Origin: Gammaproteobacteria bacterium BRH_c0
GTDB lineage: Bacteria; Pseudomonadota; Gammaproteobacteria; Pseudomonadales; Porticoccaceae
DNA length: 38,804 nt
Reading direction: 5' to 3'
NCBI GenBank assembly: GCA_000961645.1
Contig: LADM01000072.1
Span: forward strand, 1-38,804
Shown here: positions 25,823-33,495 of the stretch, one piece after another
How positions within the stretch are numbered: position 1 is the stretch's first letter
How the letters are laid out: every line of letters starts with the position of its first letter
Program-made: the position numbers and the translations under genes
Notes under the pieces: model-generated
Databases searched by the model: none
Seen by the model: only the letters and a program-made list of their open reading frames with translations
What the model was told of the DNA's origin: nothing

Positions 25823-26026
25823 GGTTCTCTCCTTGAGATTGCTTTTGTTGGTGATCGGATTTCACGGCTGTGGGAAGCCTGGATTCGCTACTTTTTGAGT
25901 CTACAACCGCTTGAAGGTTCACCCATAAACCGCAAGTCAATTTCCTGTTGGCGCCGCCGAAGGGTTCTCCAGGCTTTGCAAAGGGTTTAGGATCAGGCCA
26001 CTCCATTGAATGGCATAGCGGAGATC

Positions 26027-27331
26027 ATGAACAGGAATTTTGCCCATGCTGCCTTGTGGTTACTGGGATTGCTTCCGGCTGTAGTTGCCTGGATGGCGCT
26101 GCCACCAGGCAGTTTTAGCGGGGCAGCAGCCAGCCTTAACAGCGCAGGTCGCCTGACAGGGATCGGCGGGCTGGGCCTCTTTTTGCTGGCGGCCATGGCC
26201 AGTGTCCGCATTCCCGGTTTTGACCGCCATTTTGGCGGCCTGACCAAGCTCTGGCAGACCCACCATAGCATGGGCGCGGTTGCCTTTCTGCTCTTGCTCT
26301 GCCATCCCCTGCTGCTGGCGCTGGCTTCAGCCGGGATCTCGCCAGCAGCTGCGGTGGCGGTGCTGTTTCCGCCTGCCGCTGGTACAGCAGTCTGGTTGGG
26401 GTGGGGCGCGCTGTTATCGATGATGGTGTTTCTCGCCCCCAGTTTCGCCTTTTTTGGTCCCCCCAAATACCAGCGCTGGAAAAAAATTCACCGCCTTGCT
26501 GCGATCTCTGCCGTGCTGGCCCTGGCCCATACCCTGTGGCTGGAGCGTACCATTCCCGAACCCTGGAGCAGCCTGATCTGGCTGGGCTTGGCAGCAGCCA
26601 CCATTGGCGCCCTCGTTTATGGGCTGGTGTTTGGCCGCCGCGCCAGCCAGTACCCCTACACAGTGGCGGAGGTGGCGAGACCAGCCAACAATGTGGTGGA
26701 GCTCAGCCTCAACCCGCTGGGCAAGCCGCTGCGCTATGAAGCGGGGCAATTCGTCTACCTCAGTCATTACGACGGTAAACTTCCTGGCGGATACGGTGAA
26801 GAGCATCCCTACACTCTGTCGTCATCACCCGCCGAGCTTCAGGTGCGCATCGCCATCAAGGACCTGGGTGATGCCAGCCGCGCGATCCAGGAGATCCACC
26901 GGGGCAGCAAGGTCCGCCTGGTCGGCCCCTACGGCGCCTTTTTTCCGCCCACCAATAGCGATGCGGAGTTGTGGATAGCGGGTGGCATTGGTATCACGCC
27001 CTTTCTGGGCCGTGCCCGCGATCTGGCCAGTCGCGCTGAGCGGGTGGATATCAATATGATCTACTGCGTGCAGGATGAAGCCCGGGCGCTGTTTGCCGAT
27101 GAGTTGCGCCAGCTCAAGGCGCGCATACCCGGTTTCTGCTTGACTGTTCATTACTTTTACCGGGACGGGCCTCTGGCCACGGACTTTGTCCGCTACCACT
27201 GTCCCGATTGCAGTGGCCGCCAGGTCTATGTGTGTGGGCCTGGACCACTACTCAAGCTGGCCAGAGAGGTGGTATTGGGCGCCGGGGTAAGGCGCAGCAA
27301 TTTTCACAGCGAGGAGTTCAACCTGTTATGA
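26027..27331 (+). CDS. Ferric-reductase-type flavocytochrome b (heme transmembrane plus FAD/NAD(P)H domain)
   Basis: This 434-residue enzyme joins a six-helix ferric reductase-like membrane domain (about 1-200) to a ferredoxin-reductase-type FAD/NAD(P) module. Two His pairs, each spaced by 13 residues on one helix (H80/H93 and H155/H168), fit two stacked b hemes, as in NADPH oxidases. The flavin site is EEHPYTLSSSP, the NAD(P) site starts GGIGITPFLG, and CGPGPLLKL ends the module. Electrons would pass from cytoplasmic NAD(P)H across the inner membrane. The frame opens at a TTG (26006), but the ATG at 26027 follows GGAG (3-base spacing). Its stop overlaps the cytochrome b5 gene by 4 bases. In context it is the likely electron input for the decaheme/barrel conduit downstream (inference). 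Confidence 0.9.
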   Translation: MNRNFAHAALWLLGLLPAVVAWMALPPGSFSGAAASLNSAGRLTGIGGLGLFLLAAMASVRIPGFDRHFGGLTKLWQTHHSMGAVAFLLLLCHPLLLALASAGISPAAAVAVLFPPAAGTAVWLGWGALLSMMVFLAPSFAFFGPPKYQRWKKIHRLAAISAVLALAHTLWLERTIPEPWSSLIWLGLAAATIGALVYGLVFGRRASQYPYTVAEVARPANNVVELSLNPLGKPLRYEAGQFVYLSHYDGKLPGGYGEEHPYTLSSSPAELQVRIAIKDLGDASRAIQEIHRGSKVRLVGPYGAFFPPTNSDAELWIAGGIGITPFLGRARDLASRAERVDINMIYCVQDEARALFADELRQLKARIPGFCLTVHYFYRDGPLATDFVRYHCPDCSGRQVYVCGPGPLLKLAREVVLGAGVRRSNFHSEEFNLL

Positions 27332-27681
27332 AAAAACTTTGTTATTCGGCATTTATCGCCTTCTGGTCCAGCATCGCGACGTTGCTCGCGGTGCAGGCCA
27401 TGGCCACTAACGAGCCCGCGCCGACAGATTCAGCCAGCGTCTACAGTCTTGAGGAGATCGCTGCCCATAACAGCGAAGCAGATTGCTGGGTGGTTATCGA
27501 GGGCGCGGTGTACGACATCAGCGCCTATTTCCCCAACCATCCGGCGCCGCCAGCAGTGCTATCGCCCTGGTGTGGCAAGGAGGCTACCGAGGGCATGCGC
27601 ACCAAGGGCTATGGCCGCGACCACAGCCCGGCGGCCTGGGGCATGCTTGACAGCTACCGGATCGGAACCCTCAAGGAGTAG
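27328..27681 (+). CDS. Exported cytochrome b5-like heme protein
   Basis: This 117-residue protein has a signal peptide (MKKLCYSAFIAFWSS ... AVQAMA) and a cytochrome b5-type heme domain: YSLEEIAAHNSEADCWVVI, VYDISAYFPNHPAPP, then GYGRDHSPAAW. H71 and H99 are the expected axial heme ligands; the usual HPGG is replaced by HPAPP. Cytochrome b5 domains carry single electrons. The ATG overlaps the stop of the flavocytochrome gene (ATGA), so the pair is co-translated and probably works together, with this protein taking electrons on the periplasmic side. A longer frame from 27208 lies inside the neighbour and was rejected. C53 and C82 could form a disulfide. Confidence 0.87.
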   Translation: MKKLCYSAFIAFWSSIATLLAVQAMATNEPAPTDSASVYSLEEIAAHNSEADCWVVIEGAVYDISAYFPNHPAPPAVLSPWCGKEATEGMRTKGYGRDHSPAAWGMLDSYRIGTLKE

Positions 27682-27752
27682 CGCTGGTTGCACCCGGCAC
27701 GGAGTGACCGGGCTTTCGGTTCCTGACCTGCGTCGCAACAAGGACAATAGCC

Positions 27753-28631
27753 ATGGTGGTATGGAAAAGAATACTTCTGGTATTGCTGGCAGTCTCCGGA
27801 CTGGGCTTGTCGGGTTATCCCATCCTGCTCAATGCCGACAGCAGCAACTGCCTGATGTGCCACCAGAAGGAGGCCCAGGGCGGTATCAGCCACCGCGCCC
27901 ACGGACTGGGCCCGGACCCGCGCGGTCAACAGGACACCATTGATTGTGTGTCCTGCCACGGCCCCAGCACCGAGCACGCCAGCAGCCCACGCACAGCGCC
28001 CTCTGTCACTTTCAGCAGCGTGGACGAGGGACAAAGCGACGCTACCTGTATTGCCTGCCACAGCGGCAGCGCCATGAGCCACTGGGCATTCAGTGAACAC
28101 CGCAATGCCGAGGTGGGTTGCAGCGGCTGTCACAGCATCCATACCGCCAGGGATCCGGTGCAGGAGCGCAACGGCCAGTTTGAGGTCTGCACCAGCTGTC
28201 ACCAGAGCGAAAAAATGGACCAGTTGAAATTCTCCCGACACCCCATGAGCGAGGGTCACGTCCAGTGCAGCGATTGCCATGCACCCCATGGCAGCAGCGC
28301 CATGAACGGCCTCAGCGCCGCCACCCTCAACGATACCTGTTACCAGTGTCATGCGGAGAAGCGCGGCCCTTTCCTGTTTGAACACGAGCCGGTGCAGGAT
28401 GATTGCATGAGTTGCCATCTGCCCCACGCCTCGGTCAACGACAGCTTGCTGAAGGCGCGGGAGCCGTTCCTGTGCCAGCAGTGCCATATTGCCTCGCGAC
28501 ATCCAGGCACGCTCTACGATAGCGACAGGTTGGGACGGCAGGATATCAATATCATCGGCCAATCCTGCACCAACTGCCACAGCCAGGTGCATGGCGGCAA
28601 CCAGCCTGCCAGCTCAAGCTTCCGGCGTTGA
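27753..28631 (+). CDS. Decaheme c-type cytochrome of the DmsE/MtrA family
   Basis: This 292-residue periplasmic protein has an N-terminal signal or anchor helix (ILLVLLAVSGLGLSGYPILL) and exactly ten CxxCH heme-binding motifs: CLMCH, CVSCH, CIACH, CSGCH, CTSCH, CSDCH, CYQCH, CMSCH, CQQCH and CTNCH. Size and motif spacing match MtrA/DmsE/PioA-type cytochromes, which insert into an outer-membrane barrel and conduct electrons through it. AAGGA precedes the ATG, and the MtrB-like barrel gene follows 10 bases after the stop, the expected pairing. The 71 bases before it hold no gene. The electron donor is normally CymA or another quinol oxidase; none is here, and the upstream flavocytochrome and b5 protein may serve instead. 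Confidence 0.93.
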   Translation: MVVWKRILLVLLAVSGLGLSGYPILLNADSSNCLMCHQKEAQGGISHRAHGLGPDPRGQQDTIDCVSCHGPSTEHASSPRTAPSVTFSSVDEGQSDATCIACHSGSAMSHWAFSEHRNAEVGCSGCHSIHTARDPVQERNGQFEVCTSCHQSEKMDQLKFSRHPMSEGHVQCSDCHAPHGSSAMNGLSAATLNDTCYQCHAEKRGPFLFEHEPVQDDCMSCHLPHASVNDSLLKAREPFLCQQCHIASRHPGTLYDSDRLGRQDINIIGQSCTNCHSQVHGGNQPASSSFRR

Positions 28632-28641
28632 GGGGGCACAG

Positions 28642-30702
28642 ATGGATAGCAACCACAGCAGGGGTAGCAAAAGGGGGTGGATAGCCGGTCTGCCCCTGCT
28701 GGTGATAAGCGCCGCCTGGAGTGCTGGGCCAACCGATAGCGCAGCGGATATCCGCGCCTGGCTGCAACTGGGCGGCGGCGTGGTGGACAACGGCAATGGC
28801 CGCTTTGGTGAATACAGCCACCTCCTCCAGAGCGACCGGCTGTTTGGCCTTGGCGCCCTTGGTATTGACTGGCGGGATGGTGCAGACCCCTACCGCTCCG
28901 CTCATCTCAGCGCCATCTCCGGGGTCGATCAGCTGGGGCTTGAAGCGGCGTTTTCGCGCCAGGGCGACTACCGCATCGGTTTTGACTACCGTCGAACCGA
29001 GGCCATCTCGCGCGAGGATGTGAGCAGCGTCTTTGCCACTCGCGGCAGCGATCACCGTCTGCCGTCGGACTACATGAATGTCGGCACTGCGGAGCGTTTC
29101 AACACTCACGCAGGAGTCTCCCGCCAGGGGGCAGGGCTCGACCTGATGCGCCAGCTCGGCCCCTGGCAGATCAGCGCCAGCCTCAACAGCGAACTCAAGG
29201 AGGGCAGCAAGGTGACCGGCGCCAGCGAGCGCTTTGGCGATGCCGCTCTGCTGCTGGCGCCGGTGGATTACCGCCACGACACACTCGATATGGGCCTGGG
29301 CTACGAGGCGCAGCAATGGTTGGTGAATACGCGCTTTTACCATTCCCGCTTTCGCAATGACCAGCGCGCCCTCAGCTACCAGAACCCCATCAACCTGAAT
29401 GCGCCAGTGCGCAGCCTCGATACCGGCCCGGATAACGAATTCAGCCGTTTCAGCGCCGACGGTCTGTACCGCCTGTCAGCGGCCAGCCAGCTGTCCTTTT
29501 ATGCCGCCCGTGGCGAAGGCCGCCAGAACGACGACTGGCTGCAACCGTTGCTGGTAGCGGGCCAGCCGCTGCTCGATTCCCTCGATGCCCGGCGGGTGGA
29601 TACCGACCTGCGCCTCGGTCTGCGCGCCCAGCTGTCGCCGCGTTTTGGTTACCGTCTGCAATGGGATTACCGCGACCGCGACAACCGCACCGATGTGATC
29701 CAGCTCTCCCCCACCAGCTATTCCCACCTTTACGACAGCACCCGTCAGCGCCTGTCACTAGATGGCAGTTACCGCCTGCCGCTGCGGATGCGGCTGCGCG
29801 GCGGCGTGGAAATTATCCAGATGGAGCGCACAACGCAAAGCCTGCAGAGATTCACGGACGATGCCGACGACACCCGCCTGTGGGCGCAGCTGCGCCTTCC
29901 AGCCCTTGGCAGGTTGAACTGGTCTGTGGGAGTGGAAACCAGGGACAGGGACACTGATCTTTCGGCACGGCGCACAGCAGCATTGAATGTCAACGCCCCC
30001 TCCCAGGCGCAGCCCGATTACCTGCTCGCCGGGCGCTTCTGGCAGTATGAGTTGCAGGGTGATTTGGCCCTCACCGAGACCCTGCTGCTGGCTGCCAGCT
30101 ACCGGCATCTGAATGACAACGTTGATAATGCGTTCTACGGGCTCCATAGCCGCAGTAGCGACGAGGTATCTGTCAATCTGTCATGGCAGGTAAACAGGAG
30201 GCTGGCTCTCAGCGCCTGGGGTCTCTACCAGGATTTTCAGCTCGCCCAGGATGGCCTCGAATTCCATCCCAGCGCTGCGACCAGTCACGCCAATGCTCCA
30301 TGGCGCCATCAGAGCGAAGACAGCAGTCGCAGCGCCGGGCTCAATGTGCGCTGGCGTATGACCCCCGCTGTGGAGACATCCATCGATTACAGTGTCAGCG
30401 ACAACGACAGCAGTTACCGCAGCCGCTGGCTGGAGGATGCCGATAGCGGCGAATCCGCTGGCACCAGCGACCACCTGCCCGGCTATGGTGTCGATGTGCA
30501 ACGGCTGGACGCGAGTGTGAAATGGGATCAAAGCCCTCGCACCCAATACCAGCTGCGCTATCTGTACGAACGTTTCCGCAGTGATGACTGGGCCTGGGGG
30601 GATGACACATTCAGCGCACTTGCCTTTGGCTGGAACTCGCCAAATTATGACGCGCATGCCCTGTTATTCACGGTGAAGTATCAGTGGGATAAAGCGCGCT
30701 GA
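28642..30702 (+). CDS. MtrB/PioB-family outer-membrane beta-barrel (decaheme-associated porin)
   Basis: This 686-residue protein starts with a signal peptide (GWIAGLPLLVISAAWSA) and continues as alternating amphipathic strands to the end, closing with YDAHALLFTVKYQW, a typical outer-membrane C-terminal strand. Features such as GIDWRDGADPYRSAHLS, DYRRTEAISREDVSSVFATR and repeated YRDRDNRT-type strands fit the MtrB/PioB family, which sheathes a decaheme cytochrome. No cysteine is visible, unlike Shewanella MtrB with its N-terminal CxxC. The ATG at 28642 follows GAGGGGGC; a longer frame from 28489 overlaps the cytochrome gene and was rejected. Together with the upstream decaheme protein it should form a transmembrane electron conduit. 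No surface cytochrome (MtrC/OmcA type) follows. Confidence 0.9.
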   Translation: MDSNHSRGSKRGWIAGLPLLVISAAWSAGPTDSAADIRAWLQLGGGVVDNGNGRFGEYSHLLQSDRLFGLGALGIDWRDGADPYRSAHLSAISGVDQLGLEAAFSRQGDYRIGFDYRRTEAISREDVSSVFATRGSDHRLPSDYMNVGTAERFNTHAGVSRQGAGLDLMRQLGPWQISASLNSELKEGSKVTGASERFGDAALLLAPVDYRHDTLDMGLGYEAQQWLVNTRFYHSRFRNDQRALSYQNPINLNAPVRSLDTGPDNEFSRFSADGLYRLSAASQLSFYAARGEGRQNDDWLQPLLVAGQPLLDSLDARRVDTDLRLGLRAQLSPRFGYRLQWDYRDRDNRTDVIQLSPTSYSHLYDSTRQRLSLDGSYRLPLRMRLRGGVEIIQMERTTQSLQRFTDDADDTRLWAQLRLPALGRLNWSVGVETRDRDTDLSARRTAALNVNAPSQAQPDYLLAGRFWQYELQGDLALTETLLLAASYRHLNDNVDNAFYGLHSRSSDEVSVNLSWQVNRRLALSAWGLYQDFQLAQDGLEFHPSAATSHANAPWRHQSEDSSRSAGLNVRWRMTPAVETSIDYSVSDNDSSYRSRWLEDADSGESAGTSDHLPGYGVDVQRLDASVKWDQSPRTQYQLRYLYERFRSDDWAWGDDTFSALAFGWNSPNYDAHALLFTVKYQWDKAR

Positions 30703-30997
30703 CTAATGCCGAGAGTGAGTGCTGATGACACGACACCAGGGCAGTGCTGGACATGATATTGATCTGCGCTACTGTCGGGACGTCAGCGGTAGATAAAAAA
30801 ACAGCTCGGTACAGAAAATGAAATTCTGCTGCTGCTCACTGGAAGAAACCCGGCGCTGCTGCTATATCTTATACAACCATTGTCAAACCCCTGTCTAAAA
30901 GCACAAGTACAGTAGTCGGTAACAATCAAAATTCCATAAAGGCTCGAGCGCCATGCGTCGGGCATTATCGTCTGTAATTGTTCACAAGGAGAACGCG
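30703..30997. other. 295-base gap before the protease/export locus
   Basis: No gene, RNA or convincing terminator is visible. The region is richer in A/T than its neighbours from about 30780 on, as expected for a promoter of the following operon, but no clean -35/-10 pair with proper spacing was found. AAGGAG at 30986-30991 is the ribosome binding site of the next gene. Confidence 0.4.
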
Positions 30998-31525
30998 GTG
31001 AGAGTGTCAAAATGTTGGCGTTGGCTGGCAGGGATTGGCATTGCCCCATTGCTGTTGCTGGTATCTGTAGCGCTGTTCGCAGAAAACAATGATGCAGTCC
31101 CTGCGGATTTTACTATCAGCCTGCAATCAGCTCCCCTCAACTCGGTCAATCCCCTCGAAACGGAAAGTATTGTCGTCAAGGCCGATGGTACAGCACAGCT
31201 GTCGGCAGGCCAGGGCAATGACGGCCCCCTTCAGGCAATGCAGATTTCGCTTTCAGCGCAAGATGTGAAAGCAATTTTTGACGCCACGCAGCGCTTGGAT
31301 TTTTTCACCCTCGCTCCGGAGTACGTTGATCCCGACATTATCGATGGCGATTACGCGGCCATCGAAGTTACCGCCAACGGCAAGACTCACAAGGTCAGGA
31401 CCCAAAATATCCACGTCGTGGACTTCGACATTCTGGCCATGACAGTCAACGCCCGTGTGCCCTTTGAACGCCAGGTGCTTTACAACGCGTTGAGGGACAA
31501 TGACGTTAAAAAGGTGAAGCGATGA
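30998..31525 (+). CDS. Unrecognised exported 175-residue protein
   Basis: The protein has a signal peptide (WLAGIGIAPLLLLVSVALFA) and a mixed domain with FTISLQSAPLNSVNPLETES, IFDATQRLDFFTLAPEYVDP, a YAAIEVTANGKTHKV strand and VPFERQVLYNALRD near the end. I do not recognise the family with confidence; the pattern of a short beta domain with 'DG ... I.V..NGK.H.V' recalls small exported DUFs of unknown role. The ATG at 30953 is in frame, but the GTG at 30998 has AAGGAG at 6-base spacing and was chosen. Its last 4 bases overlap the metalloprotease gene, so the two are translationally coupled. It may be a chaperone, inhibitor or cofactor of that protease (inference from coupling only). Confidence 0.7.
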   Translation: MRVSKCWRWLAGIGIAPLLLLVSVALFAENNDAVPADFTISLQSAPLNSVNPLETESIVVKADGTAQLSAGQGNDGPLQAMQISLSAQDVKAIFDATQRLDFFTLAPEYVDPDIIDGDYAAIEVTANGKTHKVRTQNIHVVDFDILAMTVNARVPFERQVLYNALRDNDVKKVKR

Positions 31526-33495
31526 ATATCCGCATCGCCTTTCACCGCCTCCTGCTCACACTCTGTTTCAGTGTTCTTTTCGCCTTTCCATATTGTCTGA
31601 CTCACGCCAACACCATTGTTGCCAAAACCGGCGAGTGTGAGCGGGTGATCACAGTCAAAATCGAGATTTACTCCGATCTGAATCCTCTGGTATGGACAGA
31701 TGAAGAGTTGGCAGCCATGGATGAGGATACCCGCAAAAGGATCACCGAGCTGATGGCAAGCCATACCAGCTATGGAGAGGCCGATCTCAAAAAAATTGCT
31801 GACGAGTGGCAGGCCGAGATCGAAAGCGTGTGGAATGGCCCCACCGACGAGCAGGTAAAGGATGCGGCGGAAGATCTTGGCGTTAGCGAGGAAGATCGCA
31901 AGTCCGCCGCCAATGGCGGCAATGATGAGTTGCGCAAAAAACTGGATGAACGCGCCCGGGAGATGATGGCTGCCGCTGGCGGAGAAGCAGCCTGTACCGA
32001 AATCAACTGCTGCAAGATTTACTTCAAGGCCGAAGTGAAACTGCGCGGTGCGGAACCGACACCGGGTTATCACCAGGTTGAGGTCATGGTGAAGGGCTAT
32101 CGCTCCAACGTCACCAGTAAAGATGGCAAGGTCGAGAACAACCATGGTGGCACCACCGGGCGCTGGGGCTACGATCCCAACAATGCCTGGGACGCTTCCT
32201 GTGCCCACGAAACCGGGCACCTGATGGGGCTGGGTGACGAATATCACGAAGGAGGCGGCAACAATGAAGGCCACGACCACGATGTGATGACCGGCAGTTA
32301 CGGCTGGCCACAGGAGGATTCGCTCCAGGATATTCTCGGCATTGGCGGTGCCGAGTGTGATTGCTGTCCCAAGGACGACAGGGCAAGCGGCCTGTTCCAG
32401 CGCTTTGGCAGTACTTACCGAACGGCGGGCGATGCGCTTTTGACCAATAATTGTCCAGTCCTGAGGCAGTTGAAGGACGACTACGAAGCGCAGCTTGGCA
32501 ATGCCATGGCGGCGCCAATTTCCATGACCGACAAGGCAAACCTGGTCAACCGTATCAAGCAGAATCTGGAAAAAGTTCGCACGGCCCTGCTTGACTGTGA
32601 TCCGCCCCAGGAAAACCTGCTGCTCGGCTCTGATCTGCAGGAGTGGTGCCGTTTTACGCCAGAGGAAATGATCCCGATTCCCATCCCCGGTCCGGGTGAT
32701 GACCCGCGGGATATTCCTATTGGCGGGCCTGCCACTACACCGGGTGATAGCGATGACCCAAGCGATGTGCCTGGCGACGATGGCGATGGCCCGAGGGATA
32801 CCCCCGTACCAGGTGACCAACCCGGTGGTACACCCCCAGGGGGTGGCTTGATCACGGTAACGCCAGGCGGTGGCGGCGGGGACGACCCCAAGGATGTGCC
32901 GCCCCCGGAAGATGACGACCCCTCCGACGTGCCCGTTCCGCCCATTTATGTGAACGTCAAGGCGACTTCCACCGCCCTCACGTCAGGGGCTGCCGCAAGT
33001 GATATCTCCGGTCTGCAGATCAAGCTGTATCCCAGCGAGGTCGCCAATCCCACCTTGCCCGCACCGGGCGGGGCCAAGGACACCGATAGCGGCGCCGGAG
33101 ACGATCCGGTGCAGGGCGTCACCGGCGAGGATGGCACGGTGCGCATCGCCGCCGATCCGACCGTGCTGGGGCTCAATGGCAACACGCCCAGCGACATGAC
33201 GGTGGAGATGAATATCGATCCCACCATCACCGGCCTGGTGGTGCCCAAGGGCACTGACCTGCCCGGCTATGATGAGCCGGATGAGATCGTCGGTATCGGC
33301 AGTGACACCTTCAAGATCTATTACGTGCCCAATGTGTTGGCTGAAACACTGGTGGGAGACACCGTCGAGATCAATATCTGCGGTGAGAAAAAACCGCTGG
33401 GCCGGGGCTCCTATTCGCTCGCCGTGCTGCCGCCTGGCGCTGCGTTGCCGGGGGCAACCATTTCCCTGCAAGGCATGGCGGGAGGTGCACCATGA
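31522..33495 (+). CDS. Secreted zincin metalloprotease with Pro/Asp-rich linker
   Basis: This 657-residue protein has a signal peptide (LLLTLCFSVLFAFPYCLTHA) and a metalloprotease domain to about residue 330. The zinc site HETGHLMGLGD places H229, E230, H233 and D239 in an extended HExxHxxGxxD motif, with a Met-turn candidate at M256 (DHDVMTG), as in metzincins. Several Cys pairs (CCKIYF, CDCCPKDD, NCPVLRQ, LDCDPP) suggest disulfides. Residues of about 390-475 are a low-complexity linker with DP(R/S/K)D(I/V)P repeats, and a C-terminal domain of about 180 residues is beta-rich. It overlaps its neighbours by 4 bases on both sides. Substrate and exact family are not known. Confidence 0.82.
   Translation: MNIRIAFHRLLLTLCFSVLFAFPYCLTHANTIVAKTGECERVITVKIEIYSDLNPLVWTDEELAAMDEDTRKRITELMASHTSYGEADLKKIADEWQAEIESVWNGPTDEQVKDAAEDLGVSEEDRKSAANGGNDELRKKLDERAREMMAAAGGEAACTEINCCKIYFKAEVKLRGAEPTPGYHQVEVMVKGYRSNVTSKDGKVENNHGGTTGRWGYDPNNAWDASCAHETGHLMGLGDEYHEGGGNNEGHDHDVMTGSYGWPQEDSLQDILGIGGAECDCCPKDDRASGLFQRFGSTYRTAGDALLTNNCPVLRQLKDDYEAQLGNAMAAPISMTDKANLVNRIKQNLEKVRTALLDCDPPQENLLLGSDLQEWCRFTPEEMIPIPIPGPGDDPRDIPIGGPATTPGDSDDPSDVPGDDGDGPRDTPVPGDQPGGTPPGGGLITVTPGGGGGDDPKDVPPPEDDDPSDVPVPPIYVNVKATSTALTSGAAASDISGLQIKLYPSEVANPTLPAPGGAKDTDSGAGDDPVQGVTGEDGTVRIAADPTVLGLNGNTPSDMTVEMNIDPTITGLVVPKGTDLPGYDEPDEIVGIGSDTFKIYYVPNVLAETLVGDTVEINICGEKKPLGRGSYSLAVLPPGAALPGATISLQGMAGGAP
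32695..32943 (+). repeat. Low-complexity DP-x-D-(I/V)-P linker coding region
   Basis: The metalloprotease gene here encodes recurring DDPRDIP, DDPSDVP, DGPRDTP, DDPKDVP and DDPSDVP units among Gly/Pro runs. The copies are imperfect at the DNA level, so this is an old or selected linker rather than a recent slippage array. Confidence 0.65.

Noticed and set aside
25890..25930. MerR-type promoter-like palindrome (accgcttgaaggt) between the PA2779 and flavocytochrome genes
   Set aside because: The dyad is incomplete, no -35/-10 pair with 19-20 base spacing could be fixed, and no MerR-family gene is nearby.
31480..32820. 446-residue minus-strand reading frame opposite the metalloprotease
   Set aside because: This is a third-position GC shadow; the plus-strand gene has a signal peptide, zinc site and coupled neighbours.
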